NCBI GenBank assembly: GCA_937920085.1 | Contig: CALETE010000054.1 | Span: 1-64,000 of the forward strand | Direction: 5' to 3' | DNA: 64,000 nucleotides | Source of the DNA: an uncultured Alphaproteobacteria bacterium | Lineage (GTDB): Bacteria > Pseudomonadota > Alphaproteobacteria > Caulobacterales > Caulobacteraceae | Shown here: in pieces, positions 23,821 through 32,986 of the stretch | Layout of the letters: each line of letters opens with the position of its first letter | How positions within the stretch are numbered: the stretch's first letter is position 1 | Notes under the pieces: generated by a model | Seen by the model: the letters and a program-made list of their open reading frames with translations, nothing else | The model's database searches: none | What the model was told of the DNA's origin: nothing | Program-made: the position numbers and the translations under genes

Positions 23821-25902
23821 ATGACCGCCATCAATTCGGTGACCGACCTAACCCTCGACGGGGATGTGGCCGTCATCACCCTCAATTCCCCACCCGTGAA
23901 CGCCCTGTCGGCCAATGTCCGGGAAGGCCTGTTCGAAGGCTTCAAGGCTGCGATTGCTGATCCGGCGGCCAAGTCCATCGTGCTGATCTGCGAAGGCCGT
24001 ACCTTTATCGCTGGCGCTGACATCACTGAATTTGGCGGTGCCATGAAGGGCCCCTCCCTGCAGGACGTGCAGGACACCATGGAAAATTCGCCCAAGCCGG
24101 TGGTCGCTGCCATTCACGGCACGGCCCTTGGTGGCGGTCTGGAAGTGGCCCTGGTGGCCCATTATCGCGTCGGCGTGCCTTCGGCGCGTTTCGGCCTGCC
24201 AGAGGTTAATCTCGGCCTACTGCCGGGCGCTGGTGGTACCCAGCGTCTGCCCCGGGTGGTTGGCCCTGAAAAGGCCCTGGAAATGATGACCTCGGGTCGT
24301 CATGCCCCAGCCAAGGAAGCCCTAGCCATGGGCCTGATCGATGAACTGGTCGAGGAAGGCAAGCTCAAGGAAGGCGCCATCGCCTTTGCCCGCAAGGCCG
24401 TGGCCGAGGGCCGTCCCCTGGTCAAGGTGCGCGACAATAACAGCAAGGTTGAGGCCGCCCGCGGCAAGCCGGAAATCTTCGCCGACTTCCGCAAGGCCAA
24501 TGCCCGCAAGTTCCGTGGCTTCCTGGCGCCGGAATACAATATCCGCTGCATCGAAGCGGCCGTGAACCTGCCCTTCGCCGAGGGCCTGGGCGTCGAGCGC
24601 AAGCTGTTTGGCGAACTGATGAGCGGCAGCCAGTCGGCCGCCCAGCGTTATTCCTTCTTCGCCGAGCGTCAGGCCCAGAAGATCCCGGATGTGCCAGATG
24701 ACACCCCCCTGATCCCGATCAAGAAGGTCGGCGTCATCGGCGCTGGCACCATGGGCGGCGGTATTTCCATGAACTTCGCCAATGTCGGCATTGCCGTGGT
24801 GATCGTCGAACAGAAGCAAGAGCCCCTGGATCGCGGCCTGGCTACCATCCGCAAGAACTATGAGCGCACCGCCGCTCGGGGCGGCATCACCGCCGCCCAA
24901 GTGGAAGAGCGCATGGCTCTGATCACCGGCTCGCTCTCCATGGAAGAGTCCTTCGCCGACGTCGACCTGGTCATCGAGGCCGTGTTCGAGCGCATGGACA
25001 TCAAGAAGGACATCTTCACCAAGCTGGACGCCATCTGTAAGCCGGGCGCGATCCTGGCCACCAACACCTCTGGCCTGAACATCGACGAGATCGCCTCGGT
25101 CACCAAGCGCCCGGAAGCGGTCATTGGCCTGCACTTCTTCTCCCCGGCCAATGTGATGAAGCTGTTGGAAATCGTCCGCGCCGATCACACCTCCAAGTCG
25201 GTGATCGCCACCTCCATGAAGCTGGCCAAGCAAATCGGTAAGGTTGCCGCCCTGGTTGGCGTCTGCCCCGGCTTTGTCGGCAACCGCATTCTCGGTGCCC
25301 GTCAGCGGGAAGCTCAGAAGCTGGTGCTGGAAGGCGCCATGCCCTGGGATGTGGACCGCGTCCTCTACGACTTCGGCTTCCCCATGGGTCCCTTCGCCAT
25401 GAGCGATCTGGCCGGCCTGGATATCGGCTGGGTGAAGGAAAAGTCCAACGGCGCCACCATCCGCGACGTGCTCTGTGAAGCCGATCGTCGGGGCCAGAAG
25501 ACCGGTGCCGGCTATTACGATTACGATGAGAACCGTAACGCCAACCCAAGCCCGTTCACCGAAAAGGTGATCCACGACTTCATCGTCAAGTCAGGTGCCA
25601 ATCCCCGGACCATCAGCGATGAGGAAATCCTCGAGCGCTGCATCTATCCGATGATCAATGAGGGCATGAAGATCCTCGAAGAGGGCAAGGCCATCCGCGC
25701 CAGCGACATCGATGTGGTTTGGCAGAACGGTTATGGCTGGCCGGTCTATCGCGGTGGCCCCATGTGGTACGGCGACCAGATCGGGGCGGCCAAGGTGCTG
25801 GCCAAGATGCAGGAGTTCCAGGCGACCATGGGCGACGAATTCAAGCCCGCCGCCGCTCTGGAAAAGCTTGTCGCCGACGGCAAGAAGTTCTCAGACCTCT
25901 AG
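23821..25902 (+). CDS. fadJ: Bifunctional enoyl-CoA hydratase/3-hydroxyacyl-CoA dehydrogenase (FadB/FadJ type)
   Basis: A 693-residue fusion acting in beta-oxidation: the N-terminal crotonase hydrates enoyl-CoA and the C-terminal dehydrogenase oxidises the 3-hydroxyacyl-CoA with NAD. The crotonase has the oxyanion loop FIAGADITEFGG and both catalytic glutamates, E108 in GGGLEVAL and E128 in LPEVNLG. The dehydrogenase starts near residue 301 with KVGVIGAGTMGGGISM and has the His-containing GLHFFSPANVMKLLEIV. No thiolase gene follows, unlike fadBA operons; a terminator comes directly after. FadJ versus FadB is not settled by sequence alone. Confidence 0.92.
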   Translation: MTAINSVTDLTLDGDVAVITLNSPPVNALSANVREGLFEGFKAAIADPAAKSIVLICEGRTFIAGADITEFGGAMKGPSLQDVQDTMENSPKPVVAAIHGTALGGGLEVALVAHYRVGVPSARFGLPEVNLGLLPGAGGTQRLPRVVGPEKALEMMTSGRHAPAKEALAMGLIDELVEEGKLKEGAIAFARKAVAEGRPLVKVRDNNSKVEAARGKPEIFADFRKANARKFRGFLAPEYNIRCIEAAVNLPFAEGLGVERKLFGELMSGSQSAAQRYSFFAERQAQKIPDVPDDTPLIPIKKVGVIGAGTMGGGISMNFANVGIAVVIVEQKQEPLDRGLATIRKNYERTAARGGITAAQVEERMALITGSLSMEESFADVDLVIEAVFERMDIKKDIFTKLDAICKPGAILATNTSGLNIDEIASVTKRPEAVIGLHFFSPANVMKLLEIVRADHTSKSVIATSMKLAKQIGKVAALVGVCPGFVGNRILGARQREAQKLVLEGAMPWDVDRVLYDFGFPMGPFAMSDLAGLDIGWVKEKSNGATIRDVLCEADRRGQKTGAGYYDYDENRNANPSPFTEKVIHDFIVKSGANPRTISDEEILERCIYPMINEGMKILEEGKAIRASDIDVVWQNGYGWPVYRGGPMWYGDQIGAAKVLAKMQEFQATMGDEFKPAAALEKLVADGKKFSDL

Positions 25903-25930
25903 GTTAGTTTAGTATTGAACCATAGTGATT

Positions 25931-25956
25931 GGGGCGTCCGAAAGGGCGCCCCTTTT
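25931..25956 (+). terminator. Rho-independent terminator after fadJ
   Basis: GGGGCGTCC (25931-25939) pairs with GGGCGCCCC (25944-25952), nine pairs including one G-T, around a GAAA tetraloop, and is followed by TTTT. Confidence 0.85.
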
Positions 25957-25993
25957 GCTATAGAGCCGGCGTGATGATTGGGAGTTGTGAACT

Positions 25994-26542
25994 ATGACCT
26001 TGGCCACAGCCGACGCTGTCATGGACTTCTGGTTCCATGAAATACCCTCCAAGGCTTGGTTTCAGAAATCCGAAGCCTTTGATGCCGAGGTCGCGGCTCG
26101 GTTCGGAGCGACCTTGAAAGCCGCCGTGCGTGGGGAGCTCTGGTCCTGGCGTCAAACGCCAAAGGGCCGCTTGGCAGAGGTCATCGTGATCGATCAGTTT
26201 TCCCGGAACATCTACCGGGAAAAGCCTGCGTCTTTCAGCAATGACCCCCTGGCGCTAGTCCTGGCGCAAACCGCTGTGCAGCTGGGGGCAGATCAAGACC
26301 TGGAGCCCGACGCCCGCGCCTTCCTCTACATGCCCTATATGCACAGCGAGTCCGCCCTCATCCATGTTGAGGCTGTCCGCCTGTTCTCCCATCCCGGCCT
26401 AGAACGGAACCTGGATTTTGAACTGCGCCACAAGGCTGTCATTGATCGCTTCGGTCGCTTTCCCCACCGCAACGCCATTCTCGGGCGGACCTCGACCCCA
26501 GAGGAGACGGCATTTTTGCTGACCCCTGGGTCTAGCTTCTAA
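25994..26542 (+). CDS. DUF924 family protein
   Basis: A 182-residue all-helical protein. The DUF924 features are DAVMDFWFHEIPSKAWFQKSEAFDAEVAARF at the start, VIVIDQFSRNIYR near residue 63 and FLYMPYMHSESALIHVEA near 108. The DQFxRNxxR motif lines the inner groove of a TPR-like bundle in solved relatives, but no activity has been assigned to the family to my knowledge. A TTC38-like gene follows nine bases later on the same strand. Confidence 0.87.
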   Translation: MTLATADAVMDFWFHEIPSKAWFQKSEAFDAEVAARFGATLKAAVRGELWSWRQTPKGRLAEVIVIDQFSRNIYREKPASFSNDPLALVLAQTAVQLGADQDLEPDARAFLYMPYMHSESALIHVEAVRLFSHPGLERNLDFELRHKAVIDRFGRFPHRNAILGRTSTPEETAFLLTPGSSF

Positions 26543-26551
26543 GGAGTCTGC

Positions 26552-27835
26552 ATGCCCCAAGCTTCTCCTCACCTGATGAATGCGGCCATCGACCAGCTCT
26601 TCCAGTTTGATCCTTTGGTGGTCGCCACCACCCATTCGGCCCTGGCGCAGGATCCAGAGGCCTTCATGCCCAAGGCGCTGCGCGGCTATCTGGGTCTTAT
26701 GGCCAGTGAGCGTCGCGACGCTTTCAGCGGTATCAGAGCCTTGCAGGGGGCTAGGCCTGAAACGGCGGAAGAGCTGGCCCATGCGGCAGCCATCGACGCC
26801 TGGATCAAGGGAGACTGGCACGCCGCCAGCCGTATCCTCGACGCGCGTTTAGCAGAGGCACCGACCGATGCCCTTGCCCTGCTGGTAGGCCATCAGCTGG
26901 ACTTCTTCCTGGGTGAGGCGCGCACCCTGCGCGACCGAGCGGCCCGCGCCCTCCCGCACTTTGAGGGCGAGCGCCTCGGTTATGTCCAGGGCATGTTGGC
27001 CTTTGGCCTGGAGGAATGCGGCGATTATGAAGCGGCCCGGACCGCCGGCATGGCCGCCCTGGACTCCGACCCCCAGGATGTCTGGGCCATCCACGCCGTC
27101 ACCCATGTGAACGAGATGCAGGGCCGGACCGAGGCCGGGGTGGCCTTTCTGGAACAGAAACGACGGGCTTGGACCCGAGATACCATGCTGCGCATCCACT
27201 GCACCTGGCACCGTGCGATCTTTGGCCTTGAGCTGATGGATTATGAGGGCGGTTTTGCGGCTCTCGATGCGGTCCTCACCGGCCCCGATACTGGCGATAC
27301 CGCGCTTTCCATGGCGGATGCTGGCAGCCTGCTCTGGCGGTTGCACCTGGATGGCGTCGATGTAGGCGACCGCTGGACCCGGCTTGCCGATGCCTGGGCG
27401 GCCAAGGACCCTGCGCCCTGGTATGTGTTCAATGACCTTCATGCCCTGCTGGCCTTTATCGGGGCTGGACGCATGGCAGAGGCGTCGCAGAGGCTTGCAG
27501 AGCTTGAGGACCTGGTCGGCGCGCCGGGCGGGGAAGGCACCAACTGGCTGGCCACAGCCACAGCAGGTTTGGCGGTAGCCCGGGGCCTTGTGGCCTTCGG
27601 ACGGGGAGACCATGGGGATGTGGTTCGGCACATCGCCCCGGTGCGGCATCAACTTTCCATCTTCGGCGGCAGCCATGCCCAGCGCGATGTTTTCCAACGC
27701 ACCCTTCTGGTCGCGGCCGTCCGCGCCGGAGAGACGGCTCTGGCCCGTAACCTGTGCGCCGAGCGGCTGGCTGATCGTCCGGCCAGTGTCTGGGCGGGGC
27801 TGCAACTCAAGGCACTAACGCCCCTGGACCGCTGA
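26552..27835 (+). CDS. TTC38-like tetratricopeptide repeat protein
   Basis: A 427-residue helical-repeat protein. Segments such as GMLAFGLEECGDYEAARTAGMAALDSDPQDVWAIHAVTHVNEMQGRTEAGVAFL are tetratricopeptide-like, and the arrangement with LRIHCTWHRAIFGLELMDYEGGFAALDAVL is that of the TTC38 family found in bacteria and animals. It has no signal peptide. A good AAGGAG site precedes the ATG, nine bases after the DUF924 stop. Function is unknown; protein scaffolding is the usual TPR role. Confidence 0.82.
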   Translation: MPQASPHLMNAAIDQLFQFDPLVVATTHSALAQDPEAFMPKALRGYLGLMASERRDAFSGIRALQGARPETAEELAHAAAIDAWIKGDWHAASRILDARLAEAPTDALALLVGHQLDFFLGEARTLRDRAARALPHFEGERLGYVQGMLAFGLEECGDYEAARTAGMAALDSDPQDVWAIHAVTHVNEMQGRTEAGVAFLEQKRRAWTRDTMLRIHCTWHRAIFGLELMDYEGGFAALDAVLTGPDTGDTALSMADAGSLLWRLHLDGVDVGDRWTRLADAWAAKDPAPWYVFNDLHALLAFIGAGRMAEASQRLAELEDLVGAPGGEGTNWLATATAGLAVARGLVAFGRGDHGDVVRHIAPVRHQLSIFGGSHAQRDVFQRTLLVAAVRAGETALARNLCAERLADRPASVWAGLQLKALTPLDR

Positions 27836-27878
27836 AGCTTCCGCCCCTAACCTCCCACCAAAGACCTGGGAGGGAACC

Positions 27879-29525
27879 ATGACCACAGACACCGCAAAGG
27901 CAGGTGGCCGGAATGATGGGCTGATTATCGGCGCGTCCTCGGCCGGTACCATTTTCGAATGGTATGACTTCTATCTCTATGGCTCCCTGGCCAGCTTCAT
28001 CACCGGTCACTTCTTCTCCGGGGTCAATGAGACCACCGGCTATATATTTGCCCTAATGGCGTTTGCCGCAGGTTTTGCCGTGCGGCCTTTCGGTGCCCTG
28101 GTGTTTGGGCGGTTGGGGGATCTCTGGGGTCGGAAGAACACCTTCCTGGTCACCATGCTGCTCATGGGTCTGTCGACCTTCGCGGTCGGCCTGCTGCCCG
28201 ATTACAAGACCATCGGCGTGGCCGCGCCCATTGCCCTGATCGTCATGCGTCTCGTCCAGGGGCTGGCCCTGGGCGGTGAATATGGCGGCGCAGCGACCTA
28301 TGTGGCCGAGCATGCCCCCGCCGGGCGGCGCGGTTTCTACACCAGCTGGATCCAGACCACGGCGACCCTGGGTCTCTTTCTGTCCCTGATCGTCATTATT
28401 CTGGTGCGCACCCAGGTGGGTGAAGAGGCCTTCAAGGCCTGGGGATGGCGGGTGCCCTTCCTAGTCTCCAGCGTGCTGTTGGCGGTCAGCTTGTGGATTC
28501 GTTTGAAGTTAAACGAAAGTCCGGTTTTCCAACGCATGGTGGATGAGGGCACCACCTCCAAGGCACCCCTCACCGATGCCTTTGGCAAGTGGAGCAATCT
28601 GAAACTGGTGATCCTAGCCCTGCTGGGCCTCACCGCAGGTCAAGCGGTGGTTTGGTATACCGGCCAATTCTACGCCCTGTTCTTTCTGGAAAAGACCCTC
28701 AAGGTCGACGGCGTCCTAACCAATGAATTGGTGGCTATCGCCCTGCTGATCGGCACCCCCTTCTTCGTGATCTTTGGCTGGCTGTCGGACAAGATTGGCC
28801 GCAAGCCGATCATCCTGCTCGGCTGCCTATTGGCTGCCCTGACCTATTTCCCGATCTTCAAGGCCCTGACCGTCGCTGCCAATCCGCAACTGGCGGCCGC
28901 CTCGGCCTCGGCACCGGTGACGGTGATCGCCGATCCCGCCGACTGCACCTTCCAGTTTGATCCCGTCGGCAAGCAGACCTTTGCCAAGTCCTGCGACATC
29001 GCCAAGACCGCCCTGGCCACTGCCGGTATTTCCTATGCCAACCAGGCCGCTGCACCCGGCACAGTCGCGTCCATAAAGATCGGTACGGCCACGGTCGCCA
29101 GTTTTGACGGCCAGCCCCTGGAGAAAAAGGCCTTCACTGCGGCCAAGACCAGCTGGGGCAAGGCCCTTACCGCTGAGCTGGCCAAGGCCGGTTATCCCGC
29201 CAAGTCAGACCCCGCCAAGATGGACAAGCCCAAGGTGGTGGCTCTGCTCTTCCTCTTGGTGCTCTATGTGACCATGGTCTATGGCCCGGTCGCCGCCGCC
29301 CTGGTGGAAATGTTCCCAGCCCAAGTGCGCTACACCTCCATGAGTCTGCCCTACCATGTGGGCAATGGCTGGTTCGGCGGCTTCCTGCCCACCACGGCCT
29401 TCGCCATGGTCGCAGCCACAGGGAATATCTATTACGGCCTCTGGTACCCGATCGTGGTGGCGGGCTTCACCGTGGTGGTGGGCGGTCTATTCGTGAAGGA
29501 AATGCGCGGCGCGAACGTCGACTGA
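27879..29525 (+). CDS. MHS-family MFS transporter (metabolite:H+ symporter) with soluble insertion
   Basis: A 548-residue transporter of the ProP/ShiA/KgtP group. The start GASSAGTIFEWYDFYLYGSLA, the loop GRLGDLWGRKNTFLVTMLLMG and the RLVQGLALGGEYGGAATYVAEHAP helix are signature MHS sequences. Between two late helices, residues about 335-450 form an extra Ala/Lys-rich soluble segment containing DCTFQFDPVGKQTFAKSCD, with two cysteines that could form a disulfide. Standard MHS proteins are about 430 residues, so this insert explains the extra length. The substrate is an organic acid or betaine by class. A GGGAGGGAACC site precedes the ATG. Confidence 0.88.
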   Translation: MTTDTAKAGGRNDGLIIGASSAGTIFEWYDFYLYGSLASFITGHFFSGVNETTGYIFALMAFAAGFAVRPFGALVFGRLGDLWGRKNTFLVTMLLMGLSTFAVGLLPDYKTIGVAAPIALIVMRLVQGLALGGEYGGAATYVAEHAPAGRRGFYTSWIQTTATLGLFLSLIVIILVRTQVGEEAFKAWGWRVPFLVSSVLLAVSLWIRLKLNESPVFQRMVDEGTTSKAPLTDAFGKWSNLKLVILALLGLTAGQAVVWYTGQFYALFFLEKTLKVDGVLTNELVAIALLIGTPFFVIFGWLSDKIGRKPIILLGCLLAALTYFPIFKALTVAANPQLAAASASAPVTVIADPADCTFQFDPVGKQTFAKSCDIAKTALATAGISYANQAAAPGTVASIKIGTATVASFDGQPLEKKAFTAAKTSWGKALTAELAKAGYPAKSDPAKMDKPKVVALLFLLVLYVTMVYGPVAAALVEMFPAQVRYTSMSLPYHVGNGWFGGFLPTTAFAMVAATGNIYYGLWYPIVVAGFTVVVGGLFVKEMRGANVD

Positions 29526-29570
29526 CGGCAGGGCAGGGTGGCCACCCGGCCACCCGTCCGCCAATCCGTA

Positions 29571-30635
29571 TCAGCCGATCTTAGGAGCCAGCTCGCCCGA
29601 AGCATAGCGCTTGGACATTTCCGAGAGCGGGATCGGGCGGATTTTTGAGGCCTGTCCCGCCGTGCCGAATTCCTCGAAGCGCTGCAGGCAGACGGCCTTC
29701 ATGGCGTCCATTGCGGGCTTGAGATACTTGCGCGGATCAAACTCGCCGGGGTTTTCCACCAGGATCTTGCGGATGGCGCCCGTCATGGCCATGCGATTGT
29801 CGGTATCGATATTGATCTTGCGGACACCGTGCTTGATGCCGCGCTGGATTTCTTCCACCGGCACACCCCAGGTCTGGGGCATTTGGCCGCCATACTGATT
29901 GATAATGTCCTGCAGGTCCTGAGGCACACTGGACGAGCCGTGCATGACCAGGTGGGTGTTGGGCAAACGGCGGTGGATTTCCTCAATGACGTTCATAGCC
30001 AGCACATCGCCGTCCGGCTTACGGGTAAACTTATAGGCACCGTGGCTGGTGCCCATGGCAATGGCCAGGGCGTCGACATTGGTGGCCTTGACGAAATCTA
30101 CGGCCTGATCCGGATCGGTCAGCAGCTGGTCGTGGCCAAGCTTGCCTTCAAAGCCGTGGCCGTCTTCCTTTTCACCCATGCCGGTTTCCAGGGACCCCAG
30201 AACCCCCAGCTCACCCTCGACGCTGGCACCGACCCAATGGGCCATGTCGACCACGGCCTTGGTCACCCGGACATTGTAGTCATAGTCGGCAGGGGTCTTG
30301 CCGTCCGCGGCCAAGGAGCCGTCCATCATCACCGAGGTGAAGCCATACTGGATGGCCGTAGCGCAGGTGGCTTCGTTATTGCCGTGGTCCTGGTGCATGC
30401 AGATCGGAATGTGCGGATACAGTTCGGCAAGCGCATCGATCAGGTGCTTCAGCACAATGTCGTTGGCATAGGAGCGGGCGCCCCGGCTTGCCTGGATAAT
30501 CACCGGCGAGTCGGTCTTCTGGGCGGCCTCGAGAATGGCCAAGCCCTGCTCCATATTATTGATGTTGAAGGCGGGAACCCCATAGCCTTGCTCAGCGGCA
30601 TGATCGAGGAGTTGTCTCAGTGTGACCCGGGCCAT
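29571..30635 (-). CDS. fba: Class II fructose-1,6-bisphosphate aldolase
   Basis: A 354-residue zinc aldolase of the Calvin-cycle subtype. The start at 30635 gives MARVTLRQLLDHAAEQGYGVPAFNINN; the frame upstream belongs to the pgk end. HQDHGNN holds a zinc-binding His and the catalytic Asp, and SLETGMGEKEDG and MGTSHGAYKF complete the site. It interconverts fructose-1,6-bisphosphate with dihydroxyacetone phosphate and glyceraldehyde-3-phosphate. It is the last gene of tkt-purT-gap-pgk-fba, 14 bases after pgk. The GGGTGGC/GCCACCC hairpin just downstream (29535-29554) has no T-run. Confidence 0.94.
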   Translation of the reverse strand: MARVTLRQLLDHAAEQGYGVPAFNINNMEQGLAILEAAQKTDSPVIIQASRGARSYANDIVLKHLIDALAELYPHIPICMHQDHGNNEATCATAIQYGFTSVMMDGSLAADGKTPADYDYNVRVTKAVVDMAHWVGASVEGELGVLGSLETGMGEKEDGHGFEGKLGHDQLLTDPDQAVDFVKATNVDALAIAMGTSHGAYKFTRKPDGDVLAMNVIEEIHRRLPNTHLVMHGSSSVPQDLQDIINQYGGQMPQTWGVPVEEIQRGIKHGVRKINIDTDNRMAMTGAIRKILVENPGEFDPRKYLKPAMDAMKAVCLQRFEEFGTAGQASKIRPIPLSEMSKRYASGELAPKIG

Positions 30636-30649
30636 GGTGCGCGCTCCAG

Positions 30650-31852
30650 CTATCGTTTGTTCTGTTTTGACAAGGCTGCCACGCCGGGCAGCTCCTTGCC
30701 TTCCATCCATTCAAGAAAGGCGCCACCTGCGGTCGAGACGAAGGTGAACTCATCTGCGACCCCCGCCGCGTGCAGAGCCGCCACAGTGTCCCCACCGCCC
30801 GCCACGGCCACCAGCTTTCCTGCCTTAACGAGGTCTGCTGCATATTTCGCGGCTGTCACGGTTCCCTTATCGAAGGGCGGGACTTCGAAGACGCCTAAGG
30901 GGCCATTCCAGATCAGAGTCTTGGAATTGGCCATGGCGCGGCATAGCCGCTCCACTGTTTCGGGACCGGCATCGAGAATGCGTTCGTCATCGTCCAGGGC
31001 ACCCAGATGGCGCACCCTGGCTGGAGCTCCTGGGGCAATTTTCTCAGCAACCACGATGTCCAGGGGCAGGAAGAGCTTACAATTGTTCTGCCCGGCCAGG
31101 CGGATGATATCCCGCGCTGTGTCAGCCATATCCTTCTCGCAGTAGGAGGCCCCAACATCGTGGCCTTGGGCGTAGAGGAAGGTATTGGCCATGCCGCCGC
31201 CAATGGCCAGCTTGTCCAGCTTGGTCACCAGATTGCGCAGCAAGTCGAGCTTAGTAGACACCTTGGAGCCGCCGACAATGCCCATGACCGGCCGCTGAGG
31301 GCGACCCAGGGCGGCGTCGAGGGCCGATAGCTCTAGCCGCATCTGCTCGCCGGCATAGGCAGGCAGGAGGTGGGCGAGGCCTTCGGTGGAGGCGTGGGCC
31401 CGGTGCGCCGCCGAAAAGGCGTCATTCACATAGAGATCGCCATTTTCCGCCAGGGCCTGGGCGAAGGCTGGATCATTGGCCTCTTCCCCGGGGTAGAAGC
31501 GGACGTTTTCCAGCAGGAGGACGTCTCCGGCCTGCATGGCGTCCACCGCCGCTGCGGCATCCTTACCGACACAGTCTGGAGCGAAGGCGACCCGATGTCC
31601 CAAGACCTTGGCCAGGGCCGGGGCGATGGGCGCCAGACTCATGGCGTCGACCCAGCGACCCTTGGGCCGGTCAAAGTGCGCCAGGAGAATAACCTTGGCC
31701 CCTCCAGCCCTCAGCTTTTCGATGGTGGGAATAGCGGCCCGCAGACGGGTGTCGTCTGTGACCTGCCCGTCATGCATGGGGACATTGAAGTCCACCCGCA
31801 CCAGGGCGCGCTTACCAGCCAGATGGGCGTCGTCGAGGGTCGAGAAGGTCAT
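30650..31852 (-). CDS. pgk: Phosphoglycerate kinase
   Basis: A 400-residue two-domain kinase converting 1,3-bisphosphoglycerate and ADP to 3-phosphoglycerate and ATP. RVDFNVPMHDGQVTDDTRLRAAIPTIE, LLAHFDRPKG, GGSKVSTKLDLL, and the C-terminal GPLGVFE and AVAGGGDTVAAL are all canonical. The gene lies six bases after gap and 14 before fba on the minus strand, so co-transcription is nearly certain. Confidence 0.96.
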   Translation of the reverse strand: MTFSTLDDAHLAGKRALVRVDFNVPMHDGQVTDDTRLRAAIPTIEKLRAGGAKVILLAHFDRPKGRWVDAMSLAPIAPALAKVLGHRVAFAPDCVGKDAAAAVDAMQAGDVLLLENVRFYPGEEANDPAFAQALAENGDLYVNDAFSAAHRAHASTEGLAHLLPAYAGEQMRLELSALDAALGRPQRPVMGIVGGSKVSTKLDLLRNLVTKLDKLAIGGGMANTFLYAQGHDVGASYCEKDMADTARDIIRLAGQNNCKLFLPLDIVVAEKIAPGAPARVRHLGALDDDERILDAGPETVERLCRAMANSKTLIWNGPLGVFEVPPFDKGTVTAAKYAADLVKAGKLVAVAGGGDTVAALHAAGVADEFTFVSTAGGAFLEWMEGKELPGVAALSKQNKR

Positions 31853-31858
31853 CTGGGC

Positions 31859-32866
31859 TTAGATCAAAGCCGCAATAGCGAGGGCGGTGTCGCTCATCCG
31901 CGTGGAGAAGCCCCACTCATTGTCATACCAGCTAAGGACGCGACCCAGGCCACCGTCGATCACTTGGGTCTGGGCCAGGGCGGCCGTAGACGAAGCCGGG
32001 GCGTGATTGAAGTCGATGGAGACCAGGGGATCATGGGTCACAGCCAGGACGCCCTTCAGGGGGCCATTGGCGGCGGCGATCAGGGCCTCATTGATCTCTT
32101 CCTTGGTCAGCTTGCGGCCGGGCACCCAGGTCAGGTCCACCACCGACACATTGGGGGTGGGGACGCGAATGGACGAGCCGTCCAGCTTCCCGTTGAGTTC
32201 CGGGATCACCAGACCAAGGGCCTTTGCAGCACCGGTGGAAGTGGGGATCATGGACATGGCGGCAGCCCGGGCCCGGTAGAGGTCCGAGTGCATGGTGTCC
32301 AGGGTCGGCTGGTCGCCGGTATAGGAGTGGATGGTCGTCATATAGCCACGCTCAATGCCAGCGAGCTCGTGCAGGACCTTGGCGATCGGTGCCAGGCAGT
32401 TGGTGGTGCAAGAGGCATTGGAGACGATCAGGTCATCCTTGGTCAGGGTGTTGTGGTTCACGCCGAAGACGATGGTCTTGTCCGCATCGGTACAGGGTGC
32501 TGAGACCAGGACACGCTTGGCACCTGCGTCCAGGTGAGCCTTGGCCTTGTCCTTGGAGGTGAAGAGCCCCGTGCATTCCAGGGCAATATCGACGCCTAAC
32601 TCCCGGTGCGGCAGCTCTGCGGGATTGCGAATGGCGGTGACCTTGATCTTGCCAAAGCCCACGTCAATGGTGTCGCCATCGACGGTGACGGTGCCGGGGA
32701 ACCGCCCGTGGACGCTGTCATAGCGCAGCAGGTGTGCGTTGGTTTCCACAGGACCCAGGTCGTTGATTGCTACGACCTCGATGTCCTTGCGGCCGTGCTC
32801 CACGATCGAACGCAGGACCAGGCGGCCGATACGGCCAAACCCATTGATTGCGACGCGAACGGCCAT
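31859..32866 (-). CDS. gap: Glyceraldehyde-3-phosphate dehydrogenase, type I
   Basis: A 335-residue NAD-dependent dehydrogenase. The start at 32866 gives MAVRVAINGFGRIGRLVLR. The active-site Cys is in SNASCTTNCLAP, and SWYDNEWGFSTRM closes the catalytic domain. NDLGPVETNAHLLRYDSVHGRF is close to the NAD-preferring form. It stands between purT and pgk; the 120-base gap from purT may hold a separate promoter. Confidence 0.95.
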   Translation of the reverse strand: MAVRVAINGFGRIGRLVLRSIVEHGRKDIEVVAINDLGPVETNAHLLRYDSVHGRFPGTVTVDGDTIDVGFGKIKVTAIRNPAELPHRELGVDIALECTGLFTSKDKAKAHLDAGAKRVLVSAPCTDADKTIVFGVNHNTLTKDDLIVSNASCTTNCLAPIAKVLHELAGIERGYMTTIHSYTGDQPTLDTMHSDLYRARAAAMSMIPTSTGAAKALGLVIPELNGKLDGSSIRVPTPNVSVVDLTWVPGRKLTKEEINEALIAAANGPLKGVLAVTHDPLVSIDFNHAPASSTAALAQTQVIDGGLGRVLSWYDNEWGFSTRMSDTALAIAALI

Positions 32867-32986
32867 AGCGGATTCCTTCATCGGATGAGCTTGAATTGGG
32901 CGCGTTTTTTCGGGTTGAGCGCTGGGAAGTCAACCCCTAGTGCGCCCAGATCGATCGCAAGGACATGAATTAAGGCGCTCTGTCCC

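Noticed and set aside
24322..25575. A 417-codon open frame on the minus strand
   Set aside because: Antisense shadow of fadJ with no recognisable domain.
29829..32503. Two long plus-strand open frames (438 and 377 codons)
   Set aside because: They lie opposite fba, pgk and gap, whose proteins are fully conserved; the plus-strand translations resemble no family.
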